DNA of 64,000 nucleotides from Trichomonas vaginalis G3 (taxonomy: Eukaryota > Parabasalia > Trichomonadida > Trichomonadidae), in the NCBI RefSeq assembly GCF_026262505.1, contig NC_067206.1, forward strand, positions 27,171,896-27,235,895. The letters run 5' to 3'. Every line of letters begins with the position of its first letter. The stretch's first letter is position 1. The notes beneath the pieces are model-generated. The model made no database searches. It was not told the DNA's origin and saw only the letters and a list, made by a program, of their open reading frames with translations. Positions 45,355-55,447 of this stretch are shown here, piece by piece. A program made the position numbers and the translations under genes.

Positions 45355-46744
45355 ATGCCACGTAAGCTACGTAAGGATATACGTAAGAGGAAGAGAGCAT
45401 TGAAACATCCAATAGTAAAACTGACACCACAACAACAGTTGCAACAACAAATGCTGAATGACCCCACTATGTTGCAACAAATGTCAAGCAATCCTATGCT
45501 TTTAAACCGAGTTGTTGGTGCACAGAGTGGAGGTTTAAGAGCGGCACTTTTAGCGAAAATGGCAGGCTATGGTGGAGCTGCAGACGGAACAGCATATAAC
45601 CCTCAAAGTCAAATGAATTTGAGTTCACTCAAAAATCAAATAACAGATGTCAAAAAGTCAAACATAGACATACAGAAGCAAATAAGTGAAAACGAAAAGA
45701 AACTAGAATATGACAGACACACAAAGAAACTCAATGAGTTAAACGTAGAGAAAAAGAAGAAAGAAGAACAACTGAAAGAACTAAGTACAGAGGAATATGC
45801 AAAAAAAGTGTCAGAAAAAGCAACAGAAGTAGCAAAAATGGAACAAGATGTCATAAATTTGAAAAACCATACTACTCAATATAAAATACTGAAAGATGAA
45901 GAGATAAAACAAAAAGCCCTGAAGACATATATGGATAGCGATGAGTATAAAAAAGAAGTTGAAGCAAATGTAAAGGCAGAAAAACTTTTACAGTTGCAAA
46001 ACCAAACCGTACAGTATGAAAACTTAGCACAAGAAAGTAAAAATAACGACGCGGCTATGCAAAAAGGCAATGAAAAGCGCAGAATATATAAAAGCTAACA
46101 ATGACTGGTTAGATGCCCAAGCCAACGCTAAAGCAGCCCAACTCATAGGGTCAATAAGGACAAAAATACAAGCGGATGAAGACAGTTCAAATGAAGCTTT
46201 AACGAATGCTGACTTTAAGAACGCCTTCGAAGCTCTTCATAGTAAGGTGAAACAAGTGAACGACTTCTCATCTGGAAAGAAACTGAAGTCTGAAGGTTTC
46301 GACAAAGAGTTAAAAGAAGTAGCACAAAATATGACGAAAATAACAGATGCAGCAACGAGACAGGCAGTTCAAAGTGCCTATGACGCCGTTAGAGCAACTG
46401 TTGTGAAAAGTCAAGAAAAAGAGTTACAACAGACCAAAACAGACCTAGTAAATGCTTTCTTAAGAACGAAAAGTCAGGTAGGACATTACGCTGCAGATGG
46501 AACATATGTGCCAGCTGGTGGAACTTATATACCACCAAAACCTCCAAGAGAAGCACCTGCACCAGGACTACCTAGAACATTTACATCGTCACATGGACAC
46601 AGACACAGGCATGCACAACAACCAACACAACAACCAACACAACAACCAACAGTTCAAAACCCTGCACAACAACAACCACAAACAGAACAAGGACATAAAA
46701 GAAGTAGAGAAACAAGGAAACCAAGAATTCTTAAAAATGCTTAA
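45355..46744 (+). CDS. Coiled-coil, basic, Gln-rich protein part (broken)
   Basis: The N-terminus is very basic (MPRKLRKDIRKRKRALKH), followed by Gln-rich sequence, a long coiled coil (KKLEYDRHTKKLNELNVEKK and onward), and a low-complexity tail with proline, histidine and repeated QPTQQPTQ. No family is recognised; a DNA- or capsid-associated role is only a guess from the basic start and its position before the capsid gene. It carries about one break. Confidence 0.5.
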
Positions 46745-48513
46745 AGAAGAGTGTGGTTTCCCAGATACTGTTGACTTTAGTGACAGATATAAAGAAGCTA
46801 TTGAAAGTTCAAGGATGGAAATACTGACCCGAACCTATTTAGCTTTATGGCTCAGCACCAAAACGGATATAATCTCAAACCTGGAAAATACAAGCTCGCT
46901 AAGGATATGATTTAATAGCATATCATCCAAATGACATGGATGAATTTACTCCGAGATATTTGATGTCAGAGCTAAATGACAATTCAACTTTCGTCATGAA
47001 ACGCGTAAAAAATAGAGACGGAACGAAAGAACAAAAAGCTTATGAATGCGGATGACGTAGATAGGGAAATTGTTGAAAACGGTCTCGGAATATATGAAAT
47101 GCCAGCAGATGAGGTACAAGAAACTCCACAGGAAGAGTTCAGATACAACCAGACATGGAAGAAATAGTTCAGCAAACAGCTAGAAGAGCCTGAAGGAAAC
47201 GAACAAGTCCCTCCTTTGGAAACTAACTTCACAGAACTAGATGAAGATTTGGAACAGCCGAAAAAATCTTGACCCTCAACAAGAGTATGCGGAGAATATG
47301 GAATATTTCCAAGAGTCTAAAAAAAAATTCGGCTGACATAGTAGAAGAATATCGAAAAATGTTTGCCGACATACAAAAGACTCCAGCACCAGATGAAAAT
47401 ATTCAGCATAGAATGGAAGTACTGAAAGAAAATGTACACAAATACACAACCCTTTTTTACTTACGAGCATTTAACGTTCAATCTTCGGATGAACTCGGTG
47501 AAAATAAAAGGTTAAATTTCAAGAAAACATATAGAAATGAAACATTGTTTAAAGTTCATTCAGAACCTAACCAAGATGGAAACAAACCTACTTTTGTTCT
47601 GGAGACGATGGAACTACAATGAGATGGGGTCATAAAGCTAATCCGGATAGGTGGTTCATAAACTTACAACCACCAATTCCAAGAAGTTGTAGACGCAATG
47701 GAAGTGAATGGTGAACGAGATATAGCTGGTATTTTAAGCGCGGCTTTAATGCCATTGAAAGATATGAAACATGCAGATATTTTGGACCAGTATGAAATGA
47801 ACATGGCTGATGGAAATATAACCCTGACGTTCTAGAACATTTATCTCAAAGAACTACACAGAACCATAGAGATGGTATATTTGGTGAAGAGTTTAGAAAG
47901 AAAGTTAGGGAGGAGAAGAGAAGAGAACCTATTGTACATGACCTTGCAAACGAAAGTTTACAAAATGTCATAAAAACTTACTTTGCAGACAATGAACCGA
48001 GAAGGGATGAATATTTAAGAAAACTCAAATGGACAGTACCAAATAAATGTTAGTATTGAAAAACATGTTCCTTGACAAAAAAACCAACTACAGAAATAAA
48101 CGACGCAAGACTGAAAGATTGGGTAAAAGCTTTCCCATTCACAAGATATAGTTGGTAACATGGAAAGAAAACCAGAATGGCTACAAAAACATATATTTGG
48201 AAACGAGCATATTCCATATGGACAGGCACTGTTTGAAGAGCTTGAACCGGAAACTCAGGAAAGAGTCATGCAAACAATACGCGAAGACTCAAATACAGAC
48301 TATGACAAACTCTTTCTAGGATATAGGTTACCTGAGATGGGCGACCAGAGCCAAAAGGCAAAAAGGACATGGGAAATTTGCAACATACTAGATGAACATA
48401 ATGCAAAGATGCAACAACTTCAAGCAGAGGGCAATGAAGGAAAAAGAAGAGTTAAAAACTCAGTCAGGAAGAAAGTAAAGCTTGGTCCACGTGGGTTCTA
48501 TTATGACATATAA
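46745..48513 (+). pseudogene. Unknown Polinton gene region, broken
   Basis: Coding-looking throughout (acidic, helical, with frames such as 47,269-47,622 and 48,160-48,513) but interrupted by several breaks. No family is recognised. Its position just before the capsid gene suggests a virion or assembly protein. The final segment ends RKKVKLGPRGFYYDI. Confidence 0.5.
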
Positions 48514-48545
48514 ATCCAACTATTCTATATTTTTACTCATATGAA

Positions 48546-50153
48546 ATGTACGCCGCTCAGAATATAACGCCAACAGTTTTGGATGCTATGAATGGAAATG
48601 TTTCCGAATGGTATAACGAATGCGACAATGCCATTAGAAGGTCAGAAATAGTTCCTGGAACTTACGAATATACAACTGCTGTTTCTTATGGAAATGTAGG
48701 TGAGTTTGGAGAAGGTTCTTCAACAACAGTAGATATTGCTTGCGACAGGTTTCATATTATTTCTATTGACAACTCTTTCTTATACGTGGAACAAGACATT
48801 GAAATAAAACCTTCTGCCAAGTTGTCTGACAAGAAAGGTTGCAATGGAATTTTCTATGTCGGATACCAATATGCTCCAGAAGTTTTCATGGGATATAAGA
48901 TATATTCTAACTCTGACTTAGTTCAAACAGTAACATGGGCAAACTATGAATGGTTCGCTTTGAGAAACTCAGTACAACCACAAGCTAGAGAACAAACAGA
49001 CCAGTATGCAACTATTGAGAAAATAAGAAGACTTGACCCTAACGTTCCAGGAGTTTATGTTAACCTTTCTGGACAAACTGCAGCAGCAGTAACCAAAGTA
49101 AAACTGAAACTTAGAGTTCCTTTGTCATCTTTCCTCATCTTCAGGTTTTTAAGATACTTGCCAAACTGGGCAGGAAAAATTTCTATCGAACTTACTCCAA
49201 GCAAAAATAACTTAGTCATTGCACCAACACAAGACCCATTCACTCTTACAGACGTAAAGGGAGCAAATCAAACGTCATTCGCCGAATTTTGCAAAGACAA
49301 AGTTGACTTAGACTTTGGTTTCTCAAACCTCAACACTGAAGTAAACTATTATTTCAATGCTGCTGGAACTGCTTGGGACCCAGTTAAGTTCACATGCGAA
49401 AAATTTGAATGCAAGAGAATAGAAAGCAGACTTGCAGTCTATATGTTGGACCCAGATATTTCAAATGCTTTAGCTGCCAAATATATTGCAGTTCCACTTA
49501 TGTTCCCTATACACCAAATATCTGTCAAAGACTTTGCAGGTGAAGTTGGAAACCAAAGTGCTGACCCAGGTGCAAGAACAGATATTGCTTTAACAACTGC
49601 AATGAAACATGCAGATACTATGTTTGTACTGTTCAGACGAACTATAAATGACTATTCTTGCTTCTACAACCCTGGTATTAAATACCATATAAACATAGAT
49701 GGCAAATATTATCCAAGAGAAGAATATTCTACAGTTGAGGATATGAGGTCATACAACTTGACATTAGATGCTATGAACTTTAACAACAACTTCACAACAA
49801 CCATTAACCCTGAAATGCAAAGTTCTATTATGCCATATGTGAAAGTATGGACTCATACAGGAGGTCAAAAAACTCAATATACAAATGGAGACCGTTCAAA
49901 CTTTTGGCTTGGCATTCCATTTGCTGACTCAGAAGACTTTATGGGTGGTATTTCAACTGTTGGTACAGTTCAAATACAATATACTGGTGACAGAGACGGT
50001 CCAGATGAATTGAAAGCAAAGAAGTTTACAAAACCAATAGCACTTTTCACGGAAGATGCTCTTTTGAAGATTCGTTCGATGAAACCTGCTGGGGCTCCTC
50101 AGATTGGCATAACGACAGCTTCCATCGAGCAGATTTTGGCAGCAGGTCAGTAA
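48546..50153 (+). CDS. Major capsid protein (probable double jelly-roll)
   Basis: 535 residues from an ATG that follows TATATTTTTACTCATATGAA. Rich in beta strand, with KVKLKLRVPLSSFLIFRFLR then YLPNWAGKISIELTPSKNN and later PLMFPIHQISVKDF and NFNNNFTTTINPEM. Length and strand pattern match Polinton/adintovirus-type major capsid proteins as I remember them; the jelly-roll assignment is inference. It would form the icosahedral shell. The frame is open. Confidence 0.75.
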   Translation: MYAAQNITPTVLDAMNGNVSEWYNECDNAIRRSEIVPGTYEYTTAVSYGNVGEFGEGSSTTVDIACDRFHIISIDNSFLYVEQDIEIKPSAKLSDKKGCNGIFYVGYQYAPEVFMGYKIYSNSDLVQTVTWANYEWFALRNSVQPQAREQTDQYATIEKIRRLDPNVPGVYVNLSGQTAAAVTKVKLKLRVPLSSFLIFRFLRYLPNWAGKISIELTPSKNNLVIAPTQDPFTLTDVKGANQTSFAEFCKDKVDLDFGFSNLNTEVNYYFNAAGTAWDPVKFTCEKFECKRIESRLAVYMLDPDISNALAAKYIAVPLMFPIHQISVKDFAGEVGNQSADPGARTDIALTTAMKHADTMFVLFRRTINDYSCFYNPGIKYHINIDGKYYPREEYSTVEDMRSYNLTLDAMNFNNNFTTTINPEMQSSIMPYVKVWTHTGGQKTQYTNGDRSNFWLGIPFADSEDFMGGISTVGTVQIQYTGDRDGPDELKAKKFTKPIALFTEDALLKIRSMKPAGAPQIGITTASIEQILAAGQ

Positions 50154-50482
50154 GTTGTTCTTGAACTGACTTCTCTCCGTCAAATATTGACAGTACGCCA
50201 GTTTTGACATAATATTGTATTAAAAACTTTCCTTTAGAAATATCGGTCAGTTTTGTTGTTATATTTTTGTCAACTCAAGAACTTTCACCATCTCGTTATA
50301 CCAACTTTCTTTGCTTTATGAAAATATTTTGGTTCAGCAAAGACTGCTATTCTATAACATTTTCCATTGTTTGTATAAAGAACTATTCTGTCAATGAACT
50401 TGTATTGTTTGTGTGTGTAAACTTTGTTTTGCTTCAATTCGAAGAGATACTCAAATACGTCCATCTTTTTATTCTAAGTAAA
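50154..50482. other. Spacer between capsid gene and next gene
   Basis: About 330 bases. It is open in the frame of the next gene but without a good start, and T-rich, with TTTTATTCTAAGTAAA just before the next ATG. I see no separate gene. Confidence 0.4.
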
Positions 50483-51064
50483 ATGTCATTTCCGAAAAAT
50501 AGAAGCGTAAGTGTTTCAAAAGGTTTAATGGCGATGGCAGATGTGAAGTTAAATTCACCAACTCAAACAAACAGTCAAAGTGTTGTTGTCAATGTCAAAG
50601 AAAGAGATGTTGAAGTGGGGAAACCATACGAAGACGAAGATGGTATAACAATAGTTCCTGTAAAAGAACAACCAACATACCCTGAAGTTAGCAGAGACTT
50701 AAGTTCTGTTGCAGATATTCGAAACGACTACCAACAACTTAAAGACAAACTTAAAACTCAGGAGAAGATTTGTCAAGCTTTGGGTATAATGTTAAACTTG
50801 GTCGAACACAACCCTGTAAAAGTGAACTCATATGTCATTGCACCTCATGAAGTTTTGAAAGAACTATTGAAACTTTTGACAGAGGCAGACGATATAAACA
50901 TCAAAGAAATAGAACCCGACATTGCTTGCTGTGGTGTTTCATACAATGTCATTGACAAGATATACGTTATGAAAGGAGGTGAAACGTTGAACTTAAAATA
51001 TAGTTTCCCAGACGTCATAAAAATATTTGACGACCACAACATTTCATTAAAATTTACTTGCTAA
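50483..51064 (+). CDS. Unknown Polinton protein, 193 aa
   Basis: Start chosen at ATG 50,483 (MSFPKNRSVSVSKGLMAMAD) because the upstream extension is hydrophobic, unlike the rest, and a T-rich block ends just before this ATG. The middle is helical (VADIRNDYQQLKDKLKTQEK) and the C-terminal half is mixed alpha/beta. No family is recognised. It sits between the capsid gene and the probable second capsid gene, so a structural or assembly role is likely; only 4 bases separate it from the next gene. Confidence 0.55.
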   Translation: MSFPKNRSVSVSKGLMAMADVKLNSPTQTNSQSVVVNVKERDVEVGKPYEDEDGITIVPVKEQPTYPEVSRDLSSVADIRNDYQQLKDKLKTQEKICQALGIMLNLVEHNPVKVNSYVIAPHEVLKELLKLLTEADDINIKEIEPDIACCGVSYNVIDKIYVMKGGETLNLKYSFPDVIKIFDDHNISLKFTC

Positions 51065-51068
51065 GTAA

Positions 51069-51875
51069 ATGGCAGAAGACATAGTGGTTTATACTATTAC
51101 GACTAAAAACCCTGAGTCATATAATTCTATAACAACAAACTTACAAAGTCCTCAAGGACGATATTGTAAACTGACCTTAAACACGATGACGACTAAAGCC
51201 TGTTTTGCTCTTTTGACACCAGAAGACTTTGTTGTTGTGAATGGTAAAAAATACTTCTTTGAAGATACTTACTCAGATATACCACCAACAGGTTTTGTTG
51301 ACTTATTTAATACTTTAAGGACGGATGTAACATGTGCTGCAACTAGAGCAGGTTTCATTATGTTTGGATGTCCGACTGAGTTTAGTATAAACGATATGAG
51401 CTATAATACAAAACTTATATCTGGTTTTTACTACCAACAGTTTCCTATAACAGGAAAAGGTGTCATACAAGGTTTGTCTGTTCCATTGACTTTAAGTACA
51501 CCTATTTTATATATTGTTTCAAACTTAGGTTCAAAGTGCTATTCGAATGTCGACAGAAACTACTATGACCAAAAGATACTCATGCGTATAAACAACACAT
51601 TCTCTGCTGGTTTGCCTATTGTTCATTCGAATGCTGAGTTTTCAGCTTTAGTAAACTCAAACACTTTAGCAAACATAAACTTAACCTTAGTTGACGCAAA
51701 CTTTGTTCCTGTAAAACTTTTATGTCCTATGTATTTGTCAATGACGGCAGAAAGTTTCGAATTGGAAGATGCAACTGGTGAAAGTATTGTACTACAAGAA
51801 CAACTTCAACAACAAATAGCTCAAGAACAACAAATGCAACAAATGGAACAAATGCAACAACAAAGTCAAGAATAA
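51069..51875 (+). CDS. Probable minor capsid (penton-like) protein, 268 aa
   Basis: Beta-rich, with a Gln/Met-rich C-terminal tail (QQQIAQEQQMQQMEQMQQQ). NLTLVDANFVPVKLLCPMYL recalls the last strands of Polinton penton proteins, which have one jelly-roll. Position directly downstream of the major capsid gene supports this. Assignment is by context and general character, not by a diagnostic motif. Confidence 0.5.
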   Translation: MAEDIVVYTITTKNPESYNSITTNLQSPQGRYCKLTLNTMTTKACFALLTPEDFVVVNGKKYFFEDTYSDIPPTGFVDLFNTLRTDVTCAATRAGFIMFGCPTEFSINDMSYNTKLISGFYYQQFPITGKGVIQGLSVPLTLSTPILYIVSNLGSKCYSNVDRNYYDQKILMRINNTFSAGLPIVHSNAEFSALVNSNTLANINLTLVDANFVPVKLLCPMYLSMTAESFELEDATGESIVLQEQLQQQIAQEQQMQQMEQMQQQSQE

Positions 51876-51877
51876 AA

Positions 51878-51905
51878 AAAATATTTTTTTTTATTTTTAT
51901 AAAAA
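51878..51905 (+). promoter_or_regulatory. T/A promoter-like block before the helicase gene
   Basis: ATATTTTTTTTTATTTTTAT followed by A-run and ATG. The same block (TATTTTTTTATTTT, then a few bases, then ATG) precedes many genes of this element and, in similar form, those of the older Polinton. Confidence 0.5.
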
Positions 51906-53141
51906 ATGTACAGAATAGACGTTTCAGATTTTTATGACTTCCAAGCGTTCAGAAATATGTGTCCATTTAGAGACTATAACAAAGCAGTCGAGAATTTGAA
52001 ACGTTTAGTCATTTATGTCGACTCTGCCCCAGAATGTTATGTCATGAAAGAATGGGATGTTGTCTTTAACAAACCAAGAGCAACAATAGTGTCTGAACAA
52101 GAATGTAGACAGAAACTTAAGAAAATAAAAGTTGTACAAGTTGGTATGAAGATGTTAGATGCTTGGGATATCTTATTGTCAAAGTTAGAAGATTTTTCAG
52201 TTCGTGGTATAAAGTTCTATACACCATCTCCAAACTTCTATTCTATCTTCACTGGATATAAATACGAACAAGTAGAATGGAAAGAAAATGTTATAGAAGC
52301 TTGGTTAGACCATGTCAAAGAAATTATATGCAATGGAAACGAAAGAGTCTATGAGTATATCTTATGTTGGTTTGCAAACATCTTACAACATCCAAGTGCT
52401 AAAAATGAAACTGCTCTCATTATAATTGGAAAACAAGGAACTGGTAAGAACACTTTCTTTACAGATATTTTGTGCAAACTGTTAGAGGGCTATTCGAACC
52501 CTAATATGACAAACTTAGAAAACATCTGCGGTAAATTTAACTCTTCAATAGAGAATATGAAACTTATAGTATGTAACGAACTTCAAAGTATAGATACAAC
52601 AAAGGTTTTAAACTCAGATGCTTTGAAGAGTCTTATAACAGACAAAGTTGGAGTTGTTGAAAGAAAGTATAAAGACCAAAGAGTTTGTGAAAATGTTGCA
52701 AACTTCATTATGGTTTCAAACAATGTTGTTCCGATGAAGTTAGAAAGTTCTGACAGAAGATATGTAGTTGTCAGAACGTCAGATTCTCATATGCAAGATA
52801 CAGAATATTTTGACGACTTAGCAGAAACTTTGACACCAGAGTTTTACAACCATTTGTTCTCATACTTTATGACATTAGATATTTCTAAGTTCAATCCAAG
52901 ACAAATTCCACATACCGAAGAGAGACAAACATTGTTAGAAGCAAACAAGAGTGTATATGAACTGTTCATAGATGAAACTGACTTTGAGTGTTTAGATGAA
53001 AGGTCATTGTACGATTCGTATAAACAATATTGTCAAGAGTATGGTTATATGGCAGCGTCTAAACGAACATTCTTGGCAAATGTCAAAAGTCTTTTAGATG
53101 TTCAGAACGGCGTATATACAAAGAAAAATTTTTCTGAGTAA
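51906..53141 (+). CDS. Superfamily 3 helicase (D5-like)
   Basis: 411 residues. Walker A is at about residues 178-186 (IIGKQGTGKN), the Walker B-like region is MKLIVCNELQS, and the sensor block is NVANFIMVSNNVVPMKLES. A winged-helix-like tail (SLYDSYKQYCQEYGYMAASK) ends the protein. It is an ATP-driven replicative helicase, homologous to the primase-helicase part at 41-43 kb but without an N-terminal primase in this frame. The tail is partly repeated in the next gene. Confidence 0.85.
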   Translation: MYRIDVSDFYDFQAFRNMCPFRDYNKAVENLKRLVIYVDSAPECYVMKEWDVVFNKPRATIVSEQECRQKLKKIKVVQVGMKMLDAWDILLSKLEDFSVRGIKFYTPSPNFYSIFTGYKYEQVEWKENVIEAWLDHVKEIICNGNERVYEYILCWFANILQHPSAKNETALIIIGKQGTGKNTFFTDILCKLLEGYSNPNMTNLENICGKFNSSIENMKLIVCNELQSIDTTKVLNSDALKSLITDKVGVVERKYKDQRVCENVANFIMVSNNVVPMKLESSDRRYVVVRTSDSHMQDTEYFDDLAETLTPEFYNHLFSYFMTLDISKFNPRQIPHTEERQTLLEANKSVYELFIDETDFECLDERSLYDSYKQYCQEYGYMAASKRTFLANVKSLLDVQNGVYTKKNFSE

Positions 53142-53151
53142 ATTTTATAAA

Positions 53152-53177
53152 AAATATATATTTTTATTTTATTTGAA
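53152..53177 (+). promoter_or_regulatory. Promoter-like block of the chimeric gene
   Basis: TATATTTTTATTTTATTTGAA directly before ATG is nearly the same as the block before the HNH endonuclease gene at 61.3 kb, so the promoter appears to have travelled with the coding start. Confidence 0.5.
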
Positions 53178-53492
53178 ATGTACGCTGAGTTTGTTGGAGA
53201 AGACCGTTGGGAAACTTGTTTGTTAGATGAGAAATATGAAATTCACTGTTGTGAGTCATTTGAAGTCAGAAACAAAGAGACAAAAAGAGTTTTAAGCGGA
53301 TGGGAGCAAAATAACGGATATGCGCTGTTCTGGTTAGATTGTCCTTATGAAATGTATGAAAAAAAGGCTTTATATGAAGAATATAGAAAATATTGTTATG
53401 AAAACGATATAAGACCAAGCTCTAGAGAAAAATTCTATGCTGGTATAAAACATCTTTTCAAAGTTCGGAATGGCAAATATAGAAAGAAATAA
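53178..53492 (+). CDS. Chimeric protein: NUMOD4-like start plus helicase tail
   Basis: 104 residues. Residues 1-50 (MYAEFVGEDRWETCLLDEKY onward) are almost identical to the start of the HNH endonuclease at 60.75-61.33 kb, including the DNA. Residues about 57-104 (KKALYEEYRKYCYENDIRPS onward) match the tail of the helicase gene just upstream. The sequence after both stop codons is also shared (about 20 bases around TTTTTCTGAGTAAAT). This looks like an endonuclease-linked insertion with duplication of the helicase 3' end. The frame is open; function unknown. Confidence 0.75.
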   Translation: MYAEFVGEDRWETCLLDEKYEIHCCESFEVRNKETKRVLSGWEQNNGYALFWLDCPYEMYEKKALYEEYRKYCYENDIRPSSREKFYAGIKHLFKVRNGKYRKK

Positions 53493-53540
53493 TTTTTCTG
53501 AGTAAATTTTAAAAAAATATTTTTTTATCCGATAGAAAAG

Positions 53541-53960
53541 ATGACGAAATATATTTCAGTCAACAAATATATGTCAGGACTTAAAGAAGAACTAGACCCA
53601 TTCGCTTATTTGAATGTTTACTTCTACCATTTTGAAAAGTCTACATTTGACAAAGTTTGGAACATCGAACCAGTTAAGTTTGCTATTGTGACTAAAAATG
53701 GTGCGAAATTTGAAGACTTAGACATAGAAGGTTTGTTAGCAGTCAAAGAAAATTTTGACAGAAGGTTTTCAAACCTTAAAGAAGGCAAAGCATACAAACT
53801 TGTTATACCTTATGAACCAAAGAAAGCAGACGACTATGAATATTATGAGTCTAAGATAGTTGAAGTTCAAGGTAAATTGGGTAAAAAGATTTTAGAGTCT
53901 AAGCCAGTGTTTGCTCCTAAAGAGGAAGAGAACATTGACATTGACCCAGAAATGTTCTAA
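53541..53960 (+). CDS. Unknown Polinton protein, 139 aa
   Basis: Opens at ATG after the T-rich block (ATATTTTTTTATCCGATAG). Mixed alpha/beta with an acidic C-terminus (EEENIDIDPEMF). No family is recognised. It sits between the helicase block and the convergent gene at 53,977, whose stop lies 16 bases away. Confidence 0.5.
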   Translation: MTKYISVNKYMSGLKEELDPFAYLNVYFYHFEKSTFDKVWNIEPVKFAIVTKNGAKFEDLDIEGLLAVKENFDRRFSNLKEGKAYKLVIPYEPKKADDYEYYESKIVEVQGKLGKKILESKPVFAPKEEENIDIDPEMF

Positions 53961-53976
53961 AAATAAAATTTTATTT

Positions 53977-54435
53977 TTACATGTCAAATTTCTTTTTCTC
54001 TGGAACTGGTTCAGGTTCTTTTTTCTCTTCTTCTACTTTCTTTTCTTTCTTTTCTCTCTTCTTCTTCTTCTTCTCTGGTGGAGTTATGTCAAACTTCTCA
54101 GAACCATATTTTTGTAAAAGGTCTTTGTCCTTTAATAGCTCTTCTATTCTGTTTCCTATTTCATCTTCAAGAACAGCGCATGTGTCTTCTTTGCATTCTA
54201 AGAACTTTTGTTGGACTTCATCTTTCCAATCGGCGTCATCTCTGTCAACAAGTCTGTCATTGACAAACTTAAAGACTTCTCTGCCTAATGTTTTATGGTT
54301 CTTGTCATATTCCCAGAAACAGAACTTTAGAACAAATTCACCTTTCTTGTTTACACTATGTAAGATTTTATGGTCGACAGATGTTTTGCTGTCAAAAAGC
54401 TTGTCTCGAATATAGATAGCGAAATCGCTAGACAT
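53977..54435 (-). CDS. Unknown Polinton protein with Lys/Glu-rich tail, 152 aa
   Basis: Starts at ATG 54,435 (MSSDFAIYIRDKLFDSKT). It has a compact N-terminal domain and a C-terminal low-complexity tail of alternating Lys and Glu/Pro (EKKKKKREKKEKKVEEEKKE). No family is recognised. It is divergent from the packaging ATPase gene, with 36 bases between the two starts, so the two may share a bidirectional promoter. Confidence 0.5.
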   Translation of the reverse strand: MSSDFAIYIRDKLFDSKTSVDHKILHSVNKKGEFVLKFCFWEYDKNHKTLGREVFKFVNDRLVDRDDADWKDEVQQKFLECKEDTCAVLEDEIGNRIEELLKDKDLLQKYGSEKFDITPPEKKKKKREKKEKKVEEEKKEPEPVPEKKKFDM

Positions 54436-54471
54436 TTTCAAAAAGATAAAAATTTTAATTTTTCTAAAAAT

Positions 54472-55347
54472 ATGTTAGAAAAAAAGTTTGCTGACATTGA
54501 CAAGAAATTTGAGAATGTTTTAAACAAGAACAAGAGGAAGTTAGAAAATGCTCAGATAAAACCCATACATGACAAGTTCTTATTTGCTCAGAATGGTATA
54601 ACAGGTCTAATCGCACCACCTGGGTCGGGTAAGACTTTCACTTATCTTAAAATGGCTGCACAACAACAAGAACTAGATGAGAAGAACCCATTCTATGAGT
54701 TAGTAGTCATTTGTAGTACTTCTGGTCAATTTGACCAAACCGTCAATTCGTTCAAAGATATTATAAAAAAGTCTAAGTTAGTATGTATAAAAGACTCTGA
54801 GTTGTTAGATTGGATAAAGAAGTACCAAAGAAGAGTTTTGAAGTACAATGCTATAAATGAGTATATAAACTCGAAGTTTAAAGACCCAAATGAGGAAATG
54901 CAGAGAATATTAGAGAAGAAACACTTCCGAAACAAACAGAAAGAGATAGAATACATTTCGAAGAAATTGCAATCTTACGATTGGAAGACTTACCCTCACA
55001 GATGTCTTCTTATCTTAGATGACTTTGCTTCTCATCCTTTGTTAAAGAACAGAGAACAAGACATGTGTCGAATTCTTAAGAAGCTCAGACACTTTAACAT
55101 CTCAGTTGTCATTTGTGTACAGACAGCCAAGAGTTTAAGTAAGGATGTTAAAAGAATACTTACTGATATCATACTTTTCCCCGGATTGTCCGAAGACGAT
55201 TTCATGGAACTTATGAAAGAGTCCATGGCAGGTAAGTTTGACAGACATGAACTCTGGGAGAAGTACAAAGTCATACAAGACCCTCATACTTCTTTCAGAA
55301 TTCACATCTACGCGAACAAAGTTCAAATTGTAAAAAGTCAAGCTTGA
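54472..55347 (+). CDS. A32/HerA-FtsK-like DNA packaging ATPase
   Basis: 291 residues; ATG at 54,472 (MLEKKFADIDKKFEN) chosen because the longer upstream frame overlaps the divergent gene. Walker A is GLIAPPGSGKTFTYLKM (about residues 44-60) and Walker B is RCLLILDDFAS (about 180-190), followed by KLRHFNISVVICVQTAKSLS, typical of poxvirus A32-like genome packaging ATPases. It is expected to pump element DNA into capsids. The frame is open. Confidence 0.85.
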   Translation: MLEKKFADIDKKFENVLNKNKRKLENAQIKPIHDKFLFAQNGITGLIAPPGSGKTFTYLKMAAQQQELDEKNPFYELVVICSTSGQFDQTVNSFKDIIKKSKLVCIKDSELLDWIKKYQRRVLKYNAINEYINSKFKDPNEEMQRILEKKHFRNKQKEIEYISKKLQSYDWKTYPHRCLLILDDFASHPLLKNREQDMCRILKKLRHFNISVVICVQTAKSLSKDVKRILTDIILFPGLSEDDFMELMKESMAGKFDRHELWEKYKVIQDPHTSFRIHIYANKVQIVKSQA

Positions 55348-55447
55348 AAAATGTAAGTGTTTAGTCTTAGTCTGTTGTGGTGCTGGGGCTGTCGGTTCTT
55401 CTGGCTTTGGAAGACATTCAGGAAGAGGAACGTCAGTCCTCCGTTTG

